Translations under genes and position numbers: made by a program
Notes under the pieces: model-generated
The model's input: only the letters and a program-made list of their open reading frames with translations
The model's database searches: none
Told to the model about the DNA's origin: nothing
Assembly: GCA_029866965.1 (NCBI GenBank)
Contig: CP123444.1
Location: 909,501-973,500 of the forward strand
Source: Flavobacteriaceae bacterium YJPT1-3
GTDB taxonomy: Bacteria > Bacteroidota > Bacteroidia > Flavobacteriales > Flavobacteriaceae
DNA length: 64,000 nucleotides
Reading direction: 5' to 3'
In this document: positions 60,480 to 64,000 of the stretch, piece by piece
How the letters are laid out: each line of letters opens with the position of its first letter
Numbering within the stretch: the first letter of the stretch is position 1

Positions 60480-61712
60480 CTACATATTGAAAATCCAGTT
60501 GGATGGGTTCAAACGATCGCTGTCTTTATAGACCAAAAACTTAAGAATCGTTTTTCCACTAAATGGATTGACGGAGATCGTTCCAAGATCTTGTTTAAGC
60601 GACACCACGTCATTCACCTTTACCTTGAGGTCTCTGATGTTTTGATATACGGATATGTAGTTTCCATGCCTGATATAGATCGCGCTGGCTGCTCCAGGTA
60701 GGTCTTGAATACGAAAAACGGTACCTCCAAAAATTGCTCGAGCCTTGCTTCCCGGGGTAGTTTCTATTTCCACCCCGCTATTGAATGTGGTTATATTGGG
60801 CAAGGTAGGGTGTTGTTGTCGGCCATATCCTTTGATGACCCGTCCCTTGAGCACGGGCCAGGGTAATTTCCCTTTATTGGCGACAAAGTCACTAGCAAGT
60901 GCTCTGGATTCAGCAGTTAAGGCAAAGGTTTTGCTGGTCGTTTCCTTACCTGCTTTTTTGTTGGAGGCCGCTATGGCTTCCTTAATAATCGCTTCGATCT
61001 GGCGGTCAATGCGATCTGCTTCTTTTTGTTTTTGCCTGATCTGCTGGGCAAAACTGCTTTCCTTTTTACGGACCTCAGCAATTAGAGCATCTTGTTGCTG
61101 CTTTTCTTGGCGGAGTTGTGCTCTGGCCGCACGGTTTTCGGCGATCAGGGCTTGTTTTTTCGCTTTTTGCTCGATGAGTTGCTTGTTGGTTTCTTGAAGT
61201 AAAGCGGTACGTTCTTTAATTTGATCGCCTTGTTTCTTACGATAGGCGGCGTACTGTTTCATGTACTGCAGTCGCTTATAAGCTTGCAAGAAATTCTCGG
61301 AAGAGAGCAAAAACATGATCCTGCTTTGCTGATTTTTACTTTTATAAGATTGCAAGACCATGCGCCCGTAATCTTCTTTGAGATTTTCGAGTTCCTCTCG
61401 CAACGCTGTAATCCTATCCAGATTGGTGTTTATCTTTCGCGTCAGCAAATTGGCCTGCTGATTAGTCACCTGAATTAGGTTTTCTCGGGTATTGATCCGT
61501 TGATCCAAATCTTCCACTTGAGTCAATATGGAGATCTCTTTCTTTTTAATTCCGGCGCGTAATTGTTCGATCTGGGCAATCTCTTGTTGCAGGGCTCTTC
61601 TCTTGGCTTCTAAAGCCGCTTGTTTATCCGTTTGGGCTCCTAATAATCCGCAACCCAATAAAAGGATACAAACACTCAAAAACTTAAGAAGGGATGGTTT
61701 CTGACTGTTCAT
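60480..61712 (-). CDS. EnvC-like murein hydrolase activator with degenerate M23 domain
   Basis: This 410-residue protein has a signal peptide, a long coiled coil (about 28-260) and a C-terminal LytM/M23 fold. The HxxxD ligands are replaced (FNSGVEI), and the YAHL motif reads YQNI, so zinc binding and catalysis are unlikely. That is the state of EnvC, which activates amidases for daughter-cell separation. It overlaps the DUF4292 gene by 4 bp. Confidence 0.9.
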   Translation of the reverse strand: MNSQKPSLLKFLSVCILLLGCGLLGAQTDKQAALEAKRRALQQEIAQIEQLRAGIKKKEISILTQVEDLDQRINTRENLIQVTNQQANLLTRKINTNLDRITALREELENLKEDYGRMVLQSYKSKNQQSRIMFLLSSENFLQAYKRLQYMKQYAAYRKKQGDQIKERTALLQETNKQLIEQKAKKQALIAENRAARAQLRQEKQQQDALIAEVRKKESSFAQQIRQKQKEADRIDRQIEAIIKEAIAASNKKAGKETTSKTFALTAESRALASDFVANKGKLPWPVLKGRVIKGYGRQQHPTLPNITTFNSGVEIETTPGSKARAIFGGTVFRIQDLPGAASAIYIRHGNYISVYQNIRDLKVKVNDVVSLKQDLGTISVNPFSGKTILKFLVYKDSDRLNPSNWIFNM

Positions 61713-62482
61713 AAATCGATGGCCTTATATCCATTCGGAATGGAAAAGGGAAAGGATACCCGAACATCAGTTTCGATGGTGCGTACATCCATTTCAATCT
61801 CTGTAATCTTGTCTCCTTCAAGAGCTCGAATACGGATAGACTTGGGGAGCCATCCTTTGCCTGCCCACTCATAATCGCCATAAGTCACGATGAGTGCTCG
61901 GTTTTCAGCTCTTTGCAACAATTGTTGCTGCTGCAATCGAAAATTCTGTGGATCGAAATAGAACAGCAGATCATAGTCGTTGGGCTGTATTTTTGGCACT
62001 ACCAAGTAGTGATCTTCTCCGGTGTTCGCTTTATAATTTCCACTTCGCAGATCGTAGACCGGTTGACCCAGAACCAATCGCTGCACTTGTTCATAGCTTA
62101 GTTCGGTCCCCAAAAAATCACTGATAAAACGAAAATCTCCGTCAAAATAGGAACGATTCACTTTTTCATAATAGCTCACTTTATCCGGTGTAAGCAGGGC
62201 CTTCCCTACGGTAATTCCGAGAAAAGAAGCACTGATCCATAAAGTCTCATCTTTCTCCATCCGGAGACTCACCCCGGCACTCTGACTCGTGTTTTCATCG
62301 CGATAGCGGACTCTAAGACGTTCCACCAATGTTTGAAATACAGGTTGTGAGCGATAATGGTTTTTAATGACTCGCGCAGTCGTCAGCTCTTCCAGGTTTC
62401 CCTCCCTTGCTGTTTTGGTTGATTTACAACCGGCCATAGCCAAGACCAGGGTGAGGATCACAATCCATTTTATTTTTCTCAT
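61709..62482 (-). CDS. DUF4292 lipoprotein
   Basis: This 257-residue protein has a lipobox (LAMAGC) and a body like the LolA/LolB-type beta sandwich seen in DUF4292 proteins (SLRMEKDETLWISASFLGITVGKALLTPD). It may handle lipids or lipoproteins. It sits between the TPR and EnvC-like genes, an order common in the class. Confidence 0.85.
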   Translation of the reverse strand: MRKIKWIVILTLVLAMAGCKSTKTAREGNLEELTTARVIKNHYRSQPVFQTLVERLRVRYRDENTSQSAGVSLRMEKDETLWISASFLGITVGKALLTPDKVSYYEKVNRSYFDGDFRFISDFLGTELSYEQVQRLVLGQPVYDLRSGNYKANTGEDHYLVVPKIQPNDYDLLFYFDPQNFRLQQQQLLQRAENRALIVTYGDYEWAGKGWLPKSIRIRALEGDKITEIEMDVRTIETDVRVSFPFSIPNGYKAIDL

Positions 62483-62483
62483 A

Positions 62484-63881
62484 TTACTGCGTCAATGCGG
62501 CTGCTTTTTTTCTATATTCTTCTGCTTTATCCTGCTGTCCCGAGGCACCATAGGAGCGCTCTAACGCTTTATAAAAGGCACTTTCCAAACTTGGATTGTC
62601 AAATACATAATCCAGTCCGTATAGCAAACTTTCTACGGCTTGATCAGACTGGTTCGTCTCTAGAGAGGCGTTGCCGTAAATGAGATATAGCATCGGTTGC
62701 GCTGGATATAATTCGAGAGCATTTTTACTCCCTTCAATAGCCTGTTCGAAGTGGCCTAATTCCATCTGCAGGGCCAGTGTCTCTTTGATCAAAACCAGAT
62801 TGTCCGGTGCACGAAGAAGGGCCAATTGATAATAGTTCAACGCTTGTTCTGTATCCCCTCGATTCTTATAGTAAGCCGCTAGAGACTGGTAGATATCAAT
62901 TTCTACTTCTTCTTCTGCAAATAGCTTTACAGCCTCTTCCAATTCAGGCTCGTAATCGGGATTTTCATTGACGAATAGCAAAAAGTCATTCAACACTTTG
63001 TGCTTGACCTGTGCGGTAATCTTATCGCTTTTCAAAACCTCCTGCATACTGGCAACCGCATCGTCTGTATTGCCGTCCTCCAGATAAAACTTATACAACG
63101 CCAGATGCACCACTTTTGATTCCGGATTGACCTTCAGTAACTCTTGTGCGGTGTCAAATGCTTTCTGGACGGCACCTTGCTCTGTGTACAGATAGATCAG
63201 TTTAAGATATTCTTCCTCGTTTTTTGGGTTGGTGCTGATTTGCTCGGTAAGGCGGTTGATCTGAGCCGATTTATCGGTGCTGCGATCATAGATCTCCTGC
63301 CTCAGGCTGTTGCGATAAGCATCTTTGCCCCAGTCTCTCTCTAACTCATCAAGCAGGGCCAGACCTTCCTCGTAACGCCCTGTGGCCGTATATAAGCGTA
63401 CCAAATGCTCTTTCCAAATGTCGTCGTAACCAATCAGCTTAAGCAATACTGCTTCTGCTTGCTCTGTGTCCTGTTGAGCGTAATATACTTCGTATAACAA
63501 TTCAAATACGTCCTCACGGGCTCCATCCAGATCTAGTGTTTTCTGGAAAGCCCGGGCAGCGGCAGGGTATTGTTTGAGGGCTAAATGATTCTTTCCTTTT
63601 TCGAAATATAATACGGCGCGTTGGGGCGCTATAGCAATACAGGCGTCTAAAGCAATTAGCGCTCGGTCGTAATTCTCGATGCCCTTTTGTTTCAAGGCTT
63701 CGAAAAAATTCTCCTGGAATTCATCAGAAACATTGCCCAGATCATCCACGTTCACATCCGCAAAGGGTGAAATTTCCTGAGCAAGACTAGTGCTTGTAGT
63801 TGCTAACATACAAAGCAAAAGAATCCCAAGTCCTTGTATCAAGGACGCTGAACTTCTTTTCCAAGCGTTGCCTCTGCTCAT
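62484..63881 (-). CDS. secreted TPR repeat protein
   Basis: This 465-residue protein has a signal peptide (cleaved after LAQ, about residue 35) and roughly eleven TPR units through the rest of the chain (KGKNHLALKQYPAAARAFQKTLDL, LAAYYKNRGDTEQALNYYQLAL). It is a protein-protein scaffold in the periplasm. One base separates it from the DUF4292 gene. Confidence 0.88.
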   Translation of the reverse strand: MSRGNAWKRSSASLIQGLGILLLCMLATTSTSLAQEISPFADVNVDDLGNVSDEFQENFFEALKQKGIENYDRALIALDACIAIAPQRAVLYFEKGKNHLALKQYPAAARAFQKTLDLDGAREDVFELLYEVYYAQQDTEQAEAVLLKLIGYDDIWKEHLVRLYTATGRYEEGLALLDELERDWGKDAYRNSLRQEIYDRSTDKSAQINRLTEQISTNPKNEEEYLKLIYLYTEQGAVQKAFDTAQELLKVNPESKVVHLALYKFYLEDGNTDDAVASMQEVLKSDKITAQVKHKVLNDFLLFVNENPDYEPELEEAVKLFAEEEVEIDIYQSLAAYYKNRGDTEQALNYYQLALLRAPDNLVLIKETLALQMELGHFEQAIEGSKNALELYPAQPMLYLIYGNASLETNQSDQAVESLLYGLDYVFDNPSLESAFYKALERSYGASGQQDKAEEYRKKAAALTQ

Positions 63882-63911
63882 TTCTTTTAACTATTGGATC
63901 CTACGGATTAC

Positions 63912-64000
63912 CTACTCCAGCACACTGTAATCTCCTATGCTGATCGCTTTGAAATTGCCGTTATACTGGACATGATTACCAATCATTGCCTGATCCAACT
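63912..64000 (-). CDS. C-terminus of a probable sugar phosphate nucleotidyltransferase (partial)
   Basis: Only the last 28 residues are visible, ending GNHVQYNGNFKAISIGDYSVLE. The hexapeptide-like IGN/ISIGD pattern and position ahead of the TPR-DUF4292-EnvC genes suggest a glucose-1-phosphate thymidylyltransferase-type protein. The call rests mainly on context. Confidence 0.55.
   Translation of the reverse strand, partial: LDQAMIGNHVQYNGNFKAISIGDYSVLE

Noticed and set aside
60480-61712. Active M23 endopeptidase
   Set aside because: The metal-ligand positions are replaced, so I call it a degenerate EnvC-like activator.

Overview
The window is chromosomal DNA of a member of the Flavobacteriia (Bacteroidota). 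The evidence is: a gliding-motility lipoprotein gene (gldH) beside ricT and a class A penicillin-binding protein; a secreted M4 protease with a type IX secretion sorting domain; sigma-A promoters of the Bacteroidota form TTG-N19-TAnnTTTG; lineage-typical genes (Lacal_2735 family, CCDC81-type HU/SPOR protein, DUF4292 lipoprotein); and few Shine-Dalgarno sequences. I see no prophage, insertion sequence, tRNA, rRNA or CRISPR array. Coding density is high and most genes have housekeeping roles.

Layout. 0.1-9 kb is a metal-ion block: feoA-feoB and a small FeoB-associated protein for ferrous iron, then on the minus strand a TroABCD-type Mn/Zn ABC importer with an outer-membrane-type protein, and a divergent DtxR/MntR-family repressor at 8.3 kb. 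A four-helix-bundle (S23) gene bordered by inverted heptamer repeats sits inside the ABC operon. 9-20 kb holds lycopene cyclase, a TerB-DnaJ protein, a bacilliredoxin, an HD hydrolase, an unusual vWA/TonB-plug/TPR protein, a radical SAM protein, a Tat-exported oxidoreductase, an enoyl-CoA hydratase, a histidine kinase and hemJ. 20-27 kb holds a sortilin-like beta-propeller protein, a MATE exporter, ferrochelatase (hemH), a ThuA lipoprotein and an AraC regulator. 27.8-34.8 kb is a heme operon, hemA-C-D-E-(two unknown genes)-F-B. With hemH and hemJ, most of the protoporphyrin-dependent heme pathway lies within 15 kb. 35-37 kb holds a CNNM/CBS protein, ogt and a 3'-5' exonuclease. 37-48.9 kb holds the M4 protease, a fused peptide-type ABC ATPase, a non-coding stretch with a candidate small RNA and a 40-residue ORF, scoAB, and ricT-gldH-PBP1A. 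49-58 kb holds trhO, a 30-residue ORF, recA, a lipoprotein/ECF sigma/membrane-barrel operon, plsC, trpS, dprA and an HU-SPOR protein. 58-64 kb holds a thioesterase, an M20 peptidase, a degenerate M23 (EnvC-like) protein, a DUF4292 lipoprotein, a TPR protein and the end of a probable sugar nucleotidyltransferase.

The strongest unexplained signal is a 14-bp perfect palindrome, GCTTTCGCGAAAGC. It occurs ten times exactly and about six more times with one to three mismatches. Every copy lies inside a gene, and all three reading frames are used, so selection or spread seems to act on the nucleic acid and not on the peptide. Other points worth following are the S23 element, a multi-hairpin element at 11.0 kb, the candidate RNA at 43.1 kb, two very small ORFs with their own terminators, and a 15-bp 7-1-7 operator-like palindrome in front of the heme regulator that shares a half-site with the feoA promoter region.
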